Shown here piece after piece: positions 36,201 through 45,200 of a stretch of 64,000 nucleotides of DNA. This stretch comes from G963663525 sp963663525 (GTDB taxonomy: Bacteria > Myxococcota_A > SURF-8 > G963663525), in NCBI GenBank assembly GCA_963663525.2, contig CAXXHC010000001.1, positions 2,852,001-2,916,000 on the forward strand. Reading direction: 5' to 3'. Made by a program: the position numbers and the translations under genes. Position 1 is the first letter of the stretch; every line of letters begins with the position of its first letter. The notes beneath the pieces were generated by a model. It was not told the origin of the DNA and did no database searches. It saw only the letters and a program-made list of their open reading frames with translations.

Positions 36201-36873
36201 AAATGGTTTAATCGCGGTCAATACGTTAGCTGGTAAAACATTTGACTTAGTTTTTATGGACATGCAGATGCCGGAAATGGACGGCATTGAGGCAACAAAA
36301 ACTATCAGAAATCCGGATTCGGACGTAATTAACCATGACATTCCAATCATTGCCATGACAGCTAACGCCATGAAAGGGGACAAAGAAGCCTGCCTGGAGG
36401 CAGGAATGAATGATTATCTATCCAAACCTATAAATCGTGGCGAATTGATAAATGTGCTGGAACGAATCGATCTGCAAAATAATAAAAAAGATATTAAAAA
36501 TTCGAAAACGGTTAATTGGACCAATGAGGAAAGCCTCTTTGACGAAAGAGCCCTGTTAGACAGGTTCAACAATGACCGAGAACTGATAAAAATCATTCTA
36601 TCTACTTTTGTCAGTGATGTGTCAAATCAGTTGAAAATGCTTGAGGAATTTGTTGAAGAGGGTGACTTGGAAAGCTCAAAAAGGCAGGTTCACTCTATAA
36701 AAGGTGCTTCTGGAAACGCGGGAGCCTCTGCACTTTATAACCTTTCAGTAAATTTGGAACAAGAACTGGAAAAAACGAATCTTGGATCGGCTGGAGAAAG
36801 GCTAATCGAAATGAAAAGCTGTTTGGAGTCTCTAATTCCAATTCTAGACCGAAAAGGATATCTCGATAATTAG
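33196..36873 (+). CDS. BarA-like hybrid histidine kinase, four PAS domains, two receivers, HPt
   Basis: 1225 residues. Four PAS domains (about 45-165, 170-290, 300-415, 425-545), the third carrying a cysteine cluster (CETYLCPAAQNKC). HisKA with the phospho-His in SHEIRTPMNAV, HATPase (ITNLVNNAIKFTHEG; YGGTGLGLSISKKL), receiver 1 (ITDMVMPSMDG), receiver 2 (FMDMQMPEMDG) and HPt (VHSIKGASGNAG). A full phosphorelay in one cytoplasmic protein; the partner is not obvious. It is divergent from the neighbouring kinase and visibly AT-rich. The start is 33196 or 33211 (MKDNDD); the second abuts the IS boundary. Confidence 0.93.
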   Translation: MQANTMKDNDDHKSQDKTNASGSVQFIQKYFEQFNLNQTELLRSISISTHDAIIMIDSKGRISFWNPAAERMLQYETSEVLGKVFHKLIAPERYLDAHFKAFSVFQKTGQGAAIGQTLELEAIRKDKVEITVELSLSAIKGEDGWNAVGIMRDITTRKEAEKALEESEKRFMDVIYASDDALLLIDGENFVHCNDATTKLLGYSKQEEFLNTHPSELSPEKQPDGRLSAEKASEMIQITFKKGFHRFEWIHKKANGVLFPVEVSLTPIFYRGKTIVHCLWRDITEKKLAEKEAETARNKLLAIMEKSPFGVVLIGKDRVIRWANDYVRDLAKVDDLSKLIGAHCETYLCPAAQNKCPIIDKGDTLDKSERILRRHDGSQIPILKSVVLVEHDGEEVLLETFIDISERKKAESDLLRYSKEIEQALNYQKALFENSTVGILVVTGDRIISDSNPLLLEMLGYEREEFLGKSVEVMHVSRESFERFGIEYYSKTADKKNVAVEYPFRRKNGDIFWASISGSAFDKSDLTKGVVWAISDITERKQAEKELTETNEKLIQVTARANDMAKIAEAANIAKSQFLANMSHEIRTPMNAVVGMSDLLMDTALDSKQKEFVSVISKSADSLLNLINDILDYSKIEAEHLDIEKIDFDLRNLLENVVDVLALRAYEKNLEFVSFLPPEIPQHLIGDPGRIRQVITNLVNNAIKFTHEGEVSIRVSLSNELNGRVLLRFEIKDSGIGMSKEEEQKLFKPFMQADSSTTRKYGGTGLGLSISKKLVELMGGEIGVVSEKGQGSSFWFTLNMAKQKTQTDNKHDIIPGDIRKVRILAVDDNESNRKVLSAMLENWGCRFDLAESGKSALERMYGAAFGNDPFGLVITDMVMPSMDGKELGKLIKEDVKLKNPSLVMLTSIGQRDDANDLYKIGFDAYLTKPIKQSQMYDCLVNVIGRREEKNNDATKTHLVTHHSLAKDKKFILSALLVEDNEFNQMVAKEILGKLGLDVEVAGNGLIAVNTLAGKTFDLVFMDMQMPEMDGIEATKTIRNPDSDVINHDIPIIAMTANAMKGDKEACLEAGMNDYLSKPINRGELINVLERIDLQNNKKDIKNSKTVNWTNEESLFDERALLDRFNNDRELIKIILSTFVSDVSNQLKMLEEFVEEGDLESSKRQVHSIKGASGNAGASALYNLSVNLEQELEKTNLGSAGERLIEMKSCLESLIPILDRKGYLDN

Positions 36874-36894
36874 AAAAGGGTGCCCCGTTGACCT

Positions 36895-36930
36895 TGCCCC
36901 CAAAAACTGGACCATTTGAAATGTTATGTC
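36895..36930 (-). repeat. possible IS3-type terminus remnant
   Basis: GTTGACCTTGCCCCCAAAAA and the following CTGGACCA resemble the ends of IS3-family elements. No transposase is attached. It lies between the kinase stop and the IS1-like fragment. Confidence 0.4.
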
Positions 36931-37015
36931 CATGTCACTCTTCAATGGGACAGTCGCGAATGATCGGATTTCGATACTTCCTGTCCTTGAAAACAGAAAA
37001 ATAAGAAGGATCTGA

Positions 37016-37299
37016 GGTGCTGCCCTATTCAAGTGTTGTCAGCATATCCGACTCGCCCTTTCGGGTCAACTTTTCCTGCTGAATCAGCAGCCAGATGAGC
37101 AGGCACAAAAAGAGAAGCTCCTGCCAGGTGAAGATATCCCGGAAACTTAGCTTCTTTGCGACGATTCCGGCCTGCATCGCTGGAGTTCGGGTTTTTTTCC
37201 GAACTTCAAAGCAGAATGCGGACGGATGAAATTGTAATGGCACATTTGCAAGGCCAGGCTATCGTCCAGATGACCCGTCTCGCGGGCGTGCGAGGCCGT
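37016..37299 (-). pseudogene. IS1-like transposase C-terminal fragment with right terminus, copy 1
   Basis: Starts at the terminal repeat GGTGCTGCCCTATTC and encodes, on the minus strand, the DDE tail (the region around TPAMQAGI) with frameshifts. About 284 bp similar to 49306-49590 in the same orientation. At 37299/37300 it is fused into the 3' end of the histidine kinase gene. Confidence 0.8.
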
Positions 37300-38410
37300 G
37301 TTGCTCCAGTTCGAACCAGAAAAGACTTCCCTTTTCTAATTCGCTTTCGACGCCGATCGTGCCGCCGTGCTCCTCGATCACCAGTTTGCAGAACGTCAAT
37401 CCCAGACCGGTCGAATATTTCCGGTGTTTCTGCCTGGCTTTCACCTGGCCGAACTTCTCGAAAATCACCGTTTTGTCTTCATCCGCAATACCGTCTCCAT
37501 TATCCTGGACTTCCACCCGAATGCGATTTTCTTTTCCGAACGCCCTGATGCATACCGACCCGTCGGGGGGGGTGTATTTGAGCGCATTGGTCAGGAGGTT
37601 TTCAATGACTCTTTCCAGCAGTTTCTCCTCGGCGGAAACGATGCAATCTTCCAGTTCGGTTGTGAAATCGATGTTCTTTTTTTGTGCGAGAAAGGAGAGC
37701 GAAAGAAAACTCTTCCCGATGAGGTCGGCGAGATGGACTTCGGTTTTTGTCAATGTCATCTTGCCTTCTTCCATCTTGCCCACATCCAGCAAATCGTTGA
37801 CGAGATTCAATAACTGATCGTTGCTTTTTTCGGCCTGCACGATGTACGGAGTTTTATCTTCCAAAGGAGTCCAGTCGGCCTTGGCCAGTTCGAGCGCCAT
37901 GGAGGTCGTCATCAGCGGAGTCCTGAAGTCGTGGACGATCATTTGGACCAGCGACTGCTTCAGAGCCTCCAGTTCCTGGAGCTTTTTATAGCTGTCTTGC
38001 AACTCGTCATACAGTTTCTTGATGTTCACTGCGTTACGCACGCGCAACGCAAGGTATTGCAGGTCCAACGGTTTGGAGATTACTTCGTTCGCTCCGGAAA
38101 CGGTTGCCTTGAGCCGAATCTTTCTTTCATTGGTAGAGGTGATGAGGAGTACGGGAACCCGTGAGATTTCAGGGTTTTCCTTGATGGTTCGGCAGATCCT
38201 CAACCCTTCTTTTTCCGTGTTTTCTATGGTGAAGATGATGGCGTCGGGCAGGGTCGCTTCCAACATCTCCAGCATGGAAAGGCCGCTATCAAGACCCTGC
38301 ACCCGATATCCTTGAATTTCGAGATAGTCGAGAATGTCTCCACGCGTGGATTCATCCGCATCGACGACCCATACAAGATCTTTTACGGCTGCAACTTTGG
38401 TTGAACTCAT
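37259..38410 (-). CDS. receiver-histidine kinase, pseudo-receiver at N-terminus
   Basis: 383 residues: receiver-like domain (10-125), coiled linker, HisKA with HDFRTPL, HATPase (VIENLLTNALKYTPPDG; STGLGLTFCKLVIEEHGG). In the receiver the aspartate that accepts phosphate is replaced by Thr61 (IIFTIENTEKEG where DxxMPxxDG is normal), so it probably cannot be phosphorylated and may be a protein-protein module. The last 12 residues (GLARPRDGSSGR) come from the fused IS1-like fragment; the catalytic domain ends before it. Last gene of the operon. Confidence 0.9.
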   Translation of the reverse strand: MSSTKVAAVKDLVWVVDADESTRGDILDYLEIQGYRVQGLDSGLSMLEMLEATLPDAIIFTIENTEKEGLRICRTIKENPEISRVPVLLITSTNERKIRLKATVSGANEVISKPLDLQYLALRVRNAVNIKKLYDELQDSYKKLQELEALKQSLVQMIVHDFRTPLMTTSMALELAKADWTPLEDKTPYIVQAEKSNDQLLNLVNDLLDVGKMEEGKMTLTKTEVHLADLIGKSFLSLSFLAQKKNIDFTTELEDCIVSAEEKLLERVIENLLTNALKYTPPDGSVCIRAFGKENRIRVEVQDNGDGIADEDKTVIFEKFGQVKARQKHRKYSTGLGLTFCKLVIEEHGGTIGVESELEKGSLFWFELEQHGLARPRDGSSGR

Positions 38411-38471
38411 ACCGCACCTGCCGTTCTATGCTTCGAAGAGTCGTTTGAGCACTATAGGTGACGTTTCGCTC

Positions 38472-38840
38472 TCAACTATCCAATATTTCATCTACTTTTT
38501 TCAGCAGTTCCAACGGACTGAACGGTTTGGTGAAATAATCGTCGGCTCCTGCCTTGAAGATGGCTTCCTTGTCTTTCTCCTGGTTTCGTGCCGTCAGAAC
38601 GATAATTTTGCATTTCTTTAATGCATCGTTCTTTTTAATGATTTCCGTCGCCTGAAGCCCGTCGATCTTCCCCGGCATCATCAGGTCCATAATGATCAAG
38701 TCGGGGACGTGCATTCGTGCGAGATGTACGGCATCTTCTCCGTTCGTCGCCTCGACAATCGAAAAATCCTCGATGCTCAGGGTGACTTTGACGATCTCGC
38801 GTACTTCCATTCGGTCATCGACTACCAGTATTGTTTTCAT
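38472..38840 (-). CDS. CheY-like single-domain response regulator
   Basis: 122 residues from ATG 38840, with AGGAAA 8 bp upstream; the longer frame to 39083 overlaps the kinase and is not coding. Complete receiver: VVDDRMEVREI, acceptor Asp in LIIMDLMMPG, Thr in VLTARN, Lys in FTKPFS. No output domain, so it likely relays phosphate or acts by binding. It starts 20 bp after the large hybrid sensor kinase, its likely donor. Confidence 0.92.
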   Translation of the reverse strand: MKTILVVDDRMEVREIVKVTLSIEDFSIVEATNGEDAVHLARMHVPDLIIMDLMMPGKIDGLQATEIIKKNDALKKCKIIVLTARNQEKDKEAIFKAGADDYFTKPFSPLELLKKVDEILDS

Positions 38841-38860
38841 GGCTTTTTCCTGAGTTCCAA

Positions 38861-41800
38861 TCAGACGTTTTTCAATGGCAGAAGAATTTTTACTTCCGTG
38901 CCAACGTTTTTCTGGCTGCTGACATGAATCTTCCCCTTGTGTGCTTCCACGATATATTTCACGATACTCATTCCCAGCCCCGTACCTTCGATTGCGGTGT
39001 TCGAAGCATCGGCGCGATAGAATTTGTCGAAAATATGCGAAACCTGGTCCTGCGTCATGCCCATTCCCTCGTCCTGGACGCAAATTATAAAATAGTCATC
39101 CTTGACCATCGTTTTAATGGTTATTGTACCACCATTGGGGGAATATTTCACGGCATTGCTTAACAAATTCTGGAGAACCTGTTCCATTTTATCGAGGTCA
39201 ACCCACAGATCGACCGGTTTTTCATACCAAACCGTAACGAAAGAGTGCTTCTCGCTGATTTCCTGAAATTGCGTCACGATAGCTTTTATTGCAGTACGAC
39301 CGTCGCAACGTTTCTTGTTGAGTTGGAAGCCTTTTCCCGATTCGATCCTTGAAATGTCCAGAAGATCGTTGATGATGTTGGCCAGGCTGACCGACTGTTT
39401 TTGAATGTAGCCGAGGTATTTTTTCTGATCCTCTTGAGAAATGTTGTCTCGCATCAACAATATTTCGGAAAAGCCTCGAATCGAGGTCAGCGGCGTGCGC
39501 AGTTCATGGGCAGCGGTGGAGATAAATTCCGTTTTCATCCGGTCGATTTCGCGTTCCTTGGTTACATCTTGAATCAGTGTGACGACGCCACTGACCGAGC
39601 CATCCCGGGTCACAATGACCGATGTTCTTCCGCGCATGATCCGATCCGCGCTATTTTTTGACTGCTCACAAGTTAAATCGAATTCATATCCGGTTTGTTG
39701 TTTGTTCAGTGTGTAAGAGAATTTTTCACTCAGACTGGCATCTTCAATTGCGAATTGAATCGGTCTGTTATAGACATCGCTGAATCGAATGCCAAGGGCA
39801 TCTTCCGCAGCATGATTCATCAGGATGACATTGTTTCGATTGTCTGTTACAAGTAAACCGTCAGCCACGGATTTGAGAATCGCATCGGTCCGATCACGGC
39901 CTTGCTCAGTGATTCGTAAAGCATCTTCGAGTTGCTGAGTCCGTTCCTCGACCATCTTTTCAAGGTTTTTTGAATAGTCTTCTAGTTTCTGGTCTGAAAG
40001 CACCTGGTCCGTGATGTCTTCAACCAGTTCCGTCGCAGCGACAACCTTGCCTCTCGAATCCAACACCGGAGATGATTGCAGCCGATAGTGACGGATTCCA
40101 TTCTCCGTTGGAATTGTCGTTATGGATTCGTGGATCTGGCCGTCGCTAAGCGTTTTTATTGTTGGACAATACTCGCATGGATTCTCTCGTGGTGGGTTAT
40201 TGAACGCCTGATAGCATAAAGGATTGGTCGATTCTTCAACGAGTGGAAACCACTCCTTCATCTTTCTATTCAGCGTCAGAATCTCCATGTTTTTGCCAAT
40301 TAAGGAGACACCGATATTGATGCTTTCCGAAACGCTTCGGTAGCGTTCCTCGCTTTCTCGCAAAGCCTCCCGCGCCATACTGTTCCGAAGAGCGATGGCT
40401 GCCAGTTCACCGAAACCTTCAGCCAACTTCTTATCTTTTTCACTGAAATCGCCGGGCTTGTTTGCAATCCCCATGATGCCTACTGTTTTTGCGGAGATAT
40501 TGAGCGGTGCAAAAAGAACGTTTCTCAACTCCACGTGTCCGGATGGCAGGTATTCCGCGTGTTCGCTGTTGTGAAAATCATTGTGGCAAACAGCCATGCC
40601 CAGACGGTAGGCTTCTTCTCTCAACCCACGGATCGGCATTGGCGAGTCGGGATTCACGCTGCATGGAAGTCCTCCGGCTTCAAGAAAAAGAACCTTATTC
40701 TCCATGCCATCCTCACTGAGCAGCGCAACATATCCTGATGTGCCGCCGATCGCCTTGCGGCATGAATCGAATATTTTTCGGGCCGTAACCTTGAATTCAT
40801 TTTCTTCCAGGATAGCCCGGGCGGAATCAAGAAGAGCCTGGTTCTGATCGGCTTTCTCCTTCATTTTGTCAAGCAGATGTTCTCGTTCAAATTCCATTTT
40901 CTTGCGTTCAGTGATATCTCTCACGGTAGCCTGTAGAACGTGGTCGTTATCGATTATCATCCGGCTGAGAAGCACTTCGGCCGGAAATTCTTCGCCAGTT
41001 CCCAATCGCTTGTGAATCCACTCAAAGCGTGCGCTGCCGGTTTCCATGGCGGCAGAAATCTGTTCATTAGCCAAAAAAGAGGATTCTGCCCCGCATGGTT
41101 GATTCATAGGCGATAGCTCGCCAGGATGCTTCGAAATGATATCCTTTTTGATATCCCCACCGAACATTTTTATTGTCGCGTTGTTGCAGTCAATAAAACC
41201 ATTTTGGTTAAGTACCATTACCGCGTCGCTGGTAGAGTCGTAGAGCGTTCTATATTTTGTCTCGGACCGCTCGCGTTTATATGATTCACGCGCTGTCTCC
41301 AGCCTGGCATTCAGAATCGGGGAAAGATGATCGGCAATCATTTTCAAGAGTGCAATATCGCCTTGGTCATAATCACTGTCCTTGTTAGCCACCATTAACA
41401 GTCCTATGGTCTGACCATGGTGATTGATCGGCACATTCAATGAACGCTCGATATCAATATGACCAACCGGAACCGAGCTTCGCATGTTCGAAAATGTGAC
41501 CTGCCCCGTTCGCAGGGATTCGCCCCAGTTGCTGCTCCCCCATTTTTCAGGCGGCAGCACGATGTCTTTATCCGGGATCTGACATACATCCCATACATCG
41601 CGCGTCATGGAGGGGCAGACGAACTCGCCTCGGTCGTTCAAAAAGCCGAAAACACCGAACCGGCTTTTCATCTCCCGCAAAACGATGTCGAGGACCTCGC
41701 CATACATGTCCTTATCGGCAATGGAAAGGCAGATATCGGCGACTTCGTACTTGATTGACAACTCTTTGTAGAGACGCTGGATTTCTTCCTGCTGCCAACG

Positions 41801-42190
41801 CTTTTCACGTAGATTCTCAGCGTCCTGCAACGTGGCCCGAATAGCAGGAACGAGGCGTGTCAGATTGTTTTTCAATATGTAGTCAAACGCGCCCGCATGC
41901 AGCGTTTCGACAATGATATCTTCTGCGACAATTCCGGAGGTGACAATCGAAGGGATATCCTGAGAATACTCCTGCAAAATCTTCAGCGCCTCAGGGCCGC
42001 CGAAATTGGGAATAACGTAATCGATAATCACAAGATCCCATGGATCTCCGTTCAACGCCGATCTCAGAGCCTCCGGCGTTTCAACGCGGTTGAAATCCAC
42101 ATCGAACCCGCCCTTTTTGATTTCGCGAACAATGAGAAAGACATCGTTCTCCGAATCGTCCACAAACAGTATGCGCAGGTTTTCAGGCAT
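38861..42190 (-). CDS. multi-sensor histidine kinase: receiver, GAF, PAS, GAF, PAS, PAS, HisKA, HATPase
   Basis: 1109 residues. N-terminal receiver (FVDDSENDVFL; acceptor in LVIIDYVIP), GAF (about 150-300), PAS (about 310-430), GAF (about 460-600), PAS with cysteine cluster (CYQAFNNPPRENPCEYCP, near 655), PAS (about 765-880), HisKA (AAHELRTPLTSIRGF) and HATPase (VLQNLLSNAVKYSPNG; EGTGLGMSIVKYIVE). An input receiver ahead of the sensors suggests it is itself controlled by an upstream kinase, plausibly that at 42642. It overlaps the preceding response-regulator gene by 8 bp. Confidence 0.92.
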   Translation of the reverse strand: MPENLRILFVDDSENDVFLIVREIKKGGFDVDFNRVETPEALRSALNGDPWDLVIIDYVIPNFGGPEALKILQEYSQDIPSIVTSGIVAEDIIVETLHAGAFDYILKNNLTRLVPAIRATLQDAENLREKRWQQEEIQRLYKELSIKYEVADICLSIADKDMYGEVLDIVLREMKSRFGVFGFLNDRGEFVCPSMTRDVWDVCQIPDKDIVLPPEKWGSSNWGESLRTGQVTFSNMRSSVPVGHIDIERSLNVPINHHGQTIGLLMVANKDSDYDQGDIALLKMIADHLSPILNARLETARESYKRERSETKYRTLYDSTSDAVMVLNQNGFIDCNNATIKMFGGDIKKDIISKHPGELSPMNQPCGAESSFLANEQISAAMETGSARFEWIHKRLGTGEEFPAEVLLSRMIIDNDHVLQATVRDITERKKMEFEREHLLDKMKEKADQNQALLDSARAILEENEFKVTARKIFDSCRKAIGGTSGYVALLSEDGMENKVLFLEAGGLPCSVNPDSPMPIRGLREEAYRLGMAVCHNDFHNSEHAEYLPSGHVELRNVLFAPLNISAKTVGIMGIANKPGDFSEKDKKLAEGFGELAAIALRNSMAREALRESEERYRSVSESINIGVSLIGKNMEILTLNRKMKEWFPLVEESTNPLCYQAFNNPPRENPCEYCPTIKTLSDGQIHESITTIPTENGIRHYRLQSSPVLDSRGKVVAATELVEDITDQVLSDQKLEDYSKNLEKMVEERTQQLEDALRITEQGRDRTDAILKSVADGLLVTDNRNNVILMNHAAEDALGIRFSDVYNRPIQFAIEDASLSEKFSYTLNKQQTGYEFDLTCEQSKNSADRIMRGRTSVIVTRDGSVSGVVTLIQDVTKEREIDRMKTEFISTAAHELRTPLTSIRGFSEILLMRDNISQEDQKKYLGYIQKQSVSLANIINDLLDISRIESGKGFQLNKKRCDGRTAIKAIVTQFQEISEKHSFVTVWYEKPVDLWVDLDKMEQVLQNLLSNAVKYSPNGGTITIKTMVKDDYFIICVQDEGMGMTQDQVSHIFDKFYRADASNTAIEGTGLGMSIVKYIVEAHKGKIHVSSQKNVGTEVKILLPLKNV

Positions 42191-42638
42191 TTGATTTTCC
42201 GTGCCATTTCGGCATTTCGTTGAGGACCAGCCAATACATCCCTAATTGCTTGAGCGCATCCGCAAACCGCTCAAAATCAACCGGCTTTTGGATGTAACTG
42301 TTCGCCCCTAGCCGATAGCTTTCAATCAGATCCTTTTCTTCTTTCGATGAGGTCAGAACAACGACCGGTATGAACTGAGTCGCCGCGCTTTTCCGTATGC
42401 GCTTTAGTACTTCCAATCCGTCGACTTTCGGAAGTTTGAGATCCAGAAGAATCAGGGCGAGATTTTCCAGCAGGTACACGCCTTCGAAGGGCTTGCTTCC
42501 ATCAAGGTAGTCCAGGGCTTCCTGACCATCACGTGCAACCACGATTTGGTTGGCGATGTTATTCTTTTTAAGCGCTCTCAAGGCTAACGTTTCGTCGTCG
42601 GCATTGTCCTCGATAAGCAAAATAACCTTCGGTTCCAT
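42183..42638 (-). CDS. Rcp1-type response regulator
   Basis: 151 residues: receiver with an extended beta4-alpha4 region typical of regulators paired with phytochrome-like kinases (LIEDNADDETLALRALKKNN; acceptor in LILLDLKLPKVDG; VVLTSS; IQKPVDF). No DNA-binding domain. It starts 3 bp after the stop of the kinase at 42642, a clear cognate pair by position and type. Confidence 0.93.
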   Translation of the reverse strand: MEPKVILLIEDNADDETLALRALKKNNIANQIVVARDGQEALDYLDGSKPFEGVYLLENLALILLDLKLPKVDGLEVLKRIRKSAATQFIPVVVLTSSKEEKDLIESYRLGANSYIQKPVDFERFADALKQLGMYWLVLNEMPKWHGKSNA

Positions 42639-42641
42639 GAT

Positions 42642-44174
42642 TCACTCTCCTGTTTCGTCTGGAATAGTGAAATAGAAGGTCGCGCCCTTGCCGACTTCTC
42701 CTTCACCCCAAATTTTGCCGCCATGGCGGGTGATAATGCGATAAACCGTCGCCAAGCCGATGCCGGTTCCCTCAAATTCCTGGCTGGTATGTAACCGGAA
42801 AAACGGCTTGAACAGCTGGGCGCTGTGACGCATGTCGAATCCGGCGCCGTTGTCCCTGATTACGAAGGTCGTTCCCTTTTCGGTTTTCTCGGAAAGGAAT
42901 TCGATTTTTGCGTGACTGGCCTTCGATGTATATTTCCAGGCATTTTGAAAAAGGTTTCCAAGGGCGATTTTGATCAGCAGAATATCAACGTTGGCGACCA
43001 GATCCTCTTCAATAAATACAGATACGTCTCTGTCCGGTTCGGCCTGTTTGAGTTGTTCAACGATTTCCCTGGCGAAGATACTCAAATTGACACTGTTATT
43101 GCTCATATCGTAGCGGGAGATTCTGGACAGTTCCAGCAATTCATCAATCAATATAGCCATCTTCTGGCTGGCCTGGCGCATGCGGGTAAGGAAATTTATT
43201 CCCATCGAGTCCAGTTTATCTGAATAGTCCTCAATGATCGCCTGACTGAATCCATCGATGGCGCGAAGCGGGGCTCTCAGATCGTGGGACACGGAGTAAG
43301 CGAATGCCTCTAACTCCTTGTTGGAGGCGTCAAGCTCCTGGGTGCGAAGCGTCACGCGCTGCTCCAATTCTATATTCAGCTTATCCAACTCCTCTTTCGC
43401 CAGAAGCTGAGCCAGTCCCATCGATACATGGTCAGCGATGAGTTCATAAAAGGCGATAGCCTGTTTGGTGAACATGTTCGGCCGTTGATCGTTTATTTGA
43501 ATCAAGCCGAAAATTTTATCGGCATGCTTTAATGGGATCAGAGTCACAGATTCGTATCCCATTTTATTGCATGTGTTACGGGTAGCGCCTTGCCTGTCTT
43601 TTTCGGTCGTGTTCGCCAGGAGTTGGGTCGTGGAGTTTGTCCAGAAGCTGCCCCGACTCGTGAAAAACGGTTTCGAAGGATCGTAATTACCGCGTAAGAT
43701 CGTTCCGCACATGCAAGCCAGAATCGGGTTGCCATGCTTATCCCGGATGGGATCGCCATTTTTATCCCTTGAGCACAAACTTCTTTCCAGATCAAGAAAC
43801 TCTGTCTCGAATCCTCTCGTTTCGTAATAGGGGTAATCTCCATTTTCCTGAAACCGTATCCCGACGGCCTGGCAGCCGGTCCAATCCATTAAAAGTCTTG
43901 TCATGGTCTTCAGAATTTCCCTTCGGCTGACGAAGAAATTCAACAGACCCATGACATCGATGACTTTTTTCTGCTCATCGTTCAGTCGCGTTCTCTCAAA
44001 AATTTCCTTTTCCAGGCGTTCGTTCGCCTCTTTCAACTGTCGGGTCCGTTCATCCACCCGGTCATCAAGTTCCAGCGTAAGTTGCAATAACTCGGAATTG
44101 GTCCGATTCAACTCTTCCTGAAGGCTGGAAATAATGGCGTCGGTGTTTTCGGCTTTCATTGGTCTTTGGCTCAT
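42642..44174 (-). CDS. cytoplasmic GAF histidine kinase
   Basis: 510 residues. N-terminal coiled coil (15-70), a divergent GAF-like sensor (about 75-255) holding CSRDKNGDP...ACMCG, a second coiled coil, HisKA of the phytochrome-associated class (AYSVSHDLRAPLRAIDGFSQ) and HATPase (ALGNLFQNAWKYTSKA; EGTGIGLATVYRIITRHGG). No membrane segments. Its ATG overlaps the stop of the RsbT-RsbX fusion gene (ATGA), so production is coupled to the stressosome. Likely the output kinase of the stressosome; the link is inferred. Confidence 0.92.
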   Translation of the reverse strand: MSQRPMKAENTDAIISSLQEELNRTNSELLQLTLELDDRVDERTRQLKEANERLEKEIFERTRLNDEQKKVIDVMGLLNFFVSRREILKTMTRLLMDWTGCQAVGIRFQENGDYPYYETRGFETEFLDLERSLCSRDKNGDPIRDKHGNPILACMCGTILRGNYDPSKPFFTSRGSFWTNSTTQLLANTTEKDRQGATRNTCNKMGYESVTLIPLKHADKIFGLIQINDQRPNMFTKQAIAFYELIADHVSMGLAQLLAKEELDKLNIELEQRVTLRTQELDASNKELEAFAYSVSHDLRAPLRAIDGFSQAIIEDYSDKLDSMGINFLTRMRQASQKMAILIDELLELSRISRYDMSNNSVNLSIFAREIVEQLKQAEPDRDVSVFIEEDLVANVDILLIKIALGNLFQNAWKYTSKASHAKIEFLSEKTEKGTTFVIRDNGAGFDMRHSAQLFKPFFRLHTSQEFEGTGIGLATVYRIITRHGGKIWGEGEVGKGATFYFTIPDETGE

Positions 44175-45199
44175 GCTCGCTCCGGCTTACTTTTAACCAC
44201 AACGACTGTGGCGTCGTCGTGATCCTTGCCAAGCTTGTTCAGTAATTCCCTTGCAATGGTCGTCGCCGATCGGTCGGTCAAATGTCGGAATTCCTCCCAA
44301 CTCCAATGCGAGGCTACGCCATCCGAATGCAATACAAGCATGGTATCTCTACTCCATTTTTCTGTCGATACCTGAGGCGGCGGCGCATTGATTCCGAGAA
44401 TGCCGCGCCGCACCGGGAAATTATATTTATCCCTTCCTCCAATGGCGCGAATTTCGATGTTTCCGATGCTGGCGAAACTCAACATTGCATTCACCCAATC
44501 AAATCGTACCAACGCCATCACAACGCCCCTGGTTGCCCGGCAGTTGCTCCCAACACCGCGAAAGATTTCTGGTAGCGGTCGGTCGTAATGGTTGCTTAAA
44601 TACTGGAACGCCTTCTGGGATGCCTTGTGTGCGAACTGCCCGTGTCCGAGGCCGTCGATCACTCCTACCAACGCGCCATCCTGCCACGTCTTGATAAAGT
44701 ATGCATCGCCGTTCTGGTTCATGCCGGGATGGGGCCGCGTGGCGGCACCAATATCCAATGGACAATTAAAGTGTTCCAAGGCGGCAGGCCTGATCCATTT
44801 GCTGCAGATAATCACGGTTCCATGTTCCAGGCCAATCGAAGATTTGATGTCTAACTCGTCCATCAGGCGATTTACCGTGCCTAACCCGTATCCCAGACTC
44901 CCTCCGGTCGAATAGCCGTCGGCCAACGCTTCATCTGCACTCGGGATTCCAGGGCCGCGGTCCTTTGAAACGATCTGCAAGCCGTTTATCCTGTTCTCGG
45001 AGATTGCGGAAAACTGCAACTCGCCTCCTCCGGCATGGCGGATCAGGTTGGTGGCAAGTTCCTTCGCGACGAGCGATATTTCCTCTATCGCTTTGTCATC
45101 AAACCCGATGATGCCGGCCATTTCCTTCGCCGCACGCAATGCAGACAGAACGTCCGGTGAGCTCTTCACTCTGATCCGTATGGGAGATGTTTCCGCCAC
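44171..45199 (-). CDS. fusion of RsbT-like ATPase and RsbX-type PP2C phosphatase
   Basis: 342 residues. Residues 1-130 form a GHKL ATPase like RsbT/anti-sigma kinases (VAKELATNLIRHAGGG; DRGPGIPSADEALADGYSTGGSLGYGLGTVNRLMDE). Residues 140-340 are a PP2C-type phosphatase with metal sites VIDGLGHG, LHSDGVASHW and DHDDATVVVV. In stressosomes RsbT phosphorylates RsbR/RsbS and RsbX removes the phosphates. Here both activities are potentially in one chain, beside a separate RsbT gene one base upstream. Confidence 0.92.
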   Translation of the reverse strand: MAETSPIRIRVKSSPDVLSALRAAKEMAGIIGFDDKAIEEISLVAKELATNLIRHAGGGELQFSAISENRINGLQIVSKDRGPGIPSADEALADGYSTGGSLGYGLGTVNRLMDELDIKSSIGLEHGTVIICSKWIRPAALEHFNCPLDIGAATRPHPGMNQNGDAYFIKTWQDGALVGVIDGLGHGQFAHKASQKAFQYLSNHYDRPLPEIFRGVGSNCRATRGVVMALVRFDWVNAMLSFASIGNIEIRAIGGRDKYNFPVRRGILGINAPPPQVSTEKWSRDTMLVLHSDGVASHWSWEEFRHLTDRSATTIARELLNKLGKDHDDATVVVVKSKPERA

Positions 45200-45200
45200 G

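Noticed and set aside
38841..39083. Longer start for the CheY-like regulator
   Set aside because: It would overlap the upstream kinase by about 220 bp; ATG 38840 has a ribosome site and begins exactly at the receiver domain.
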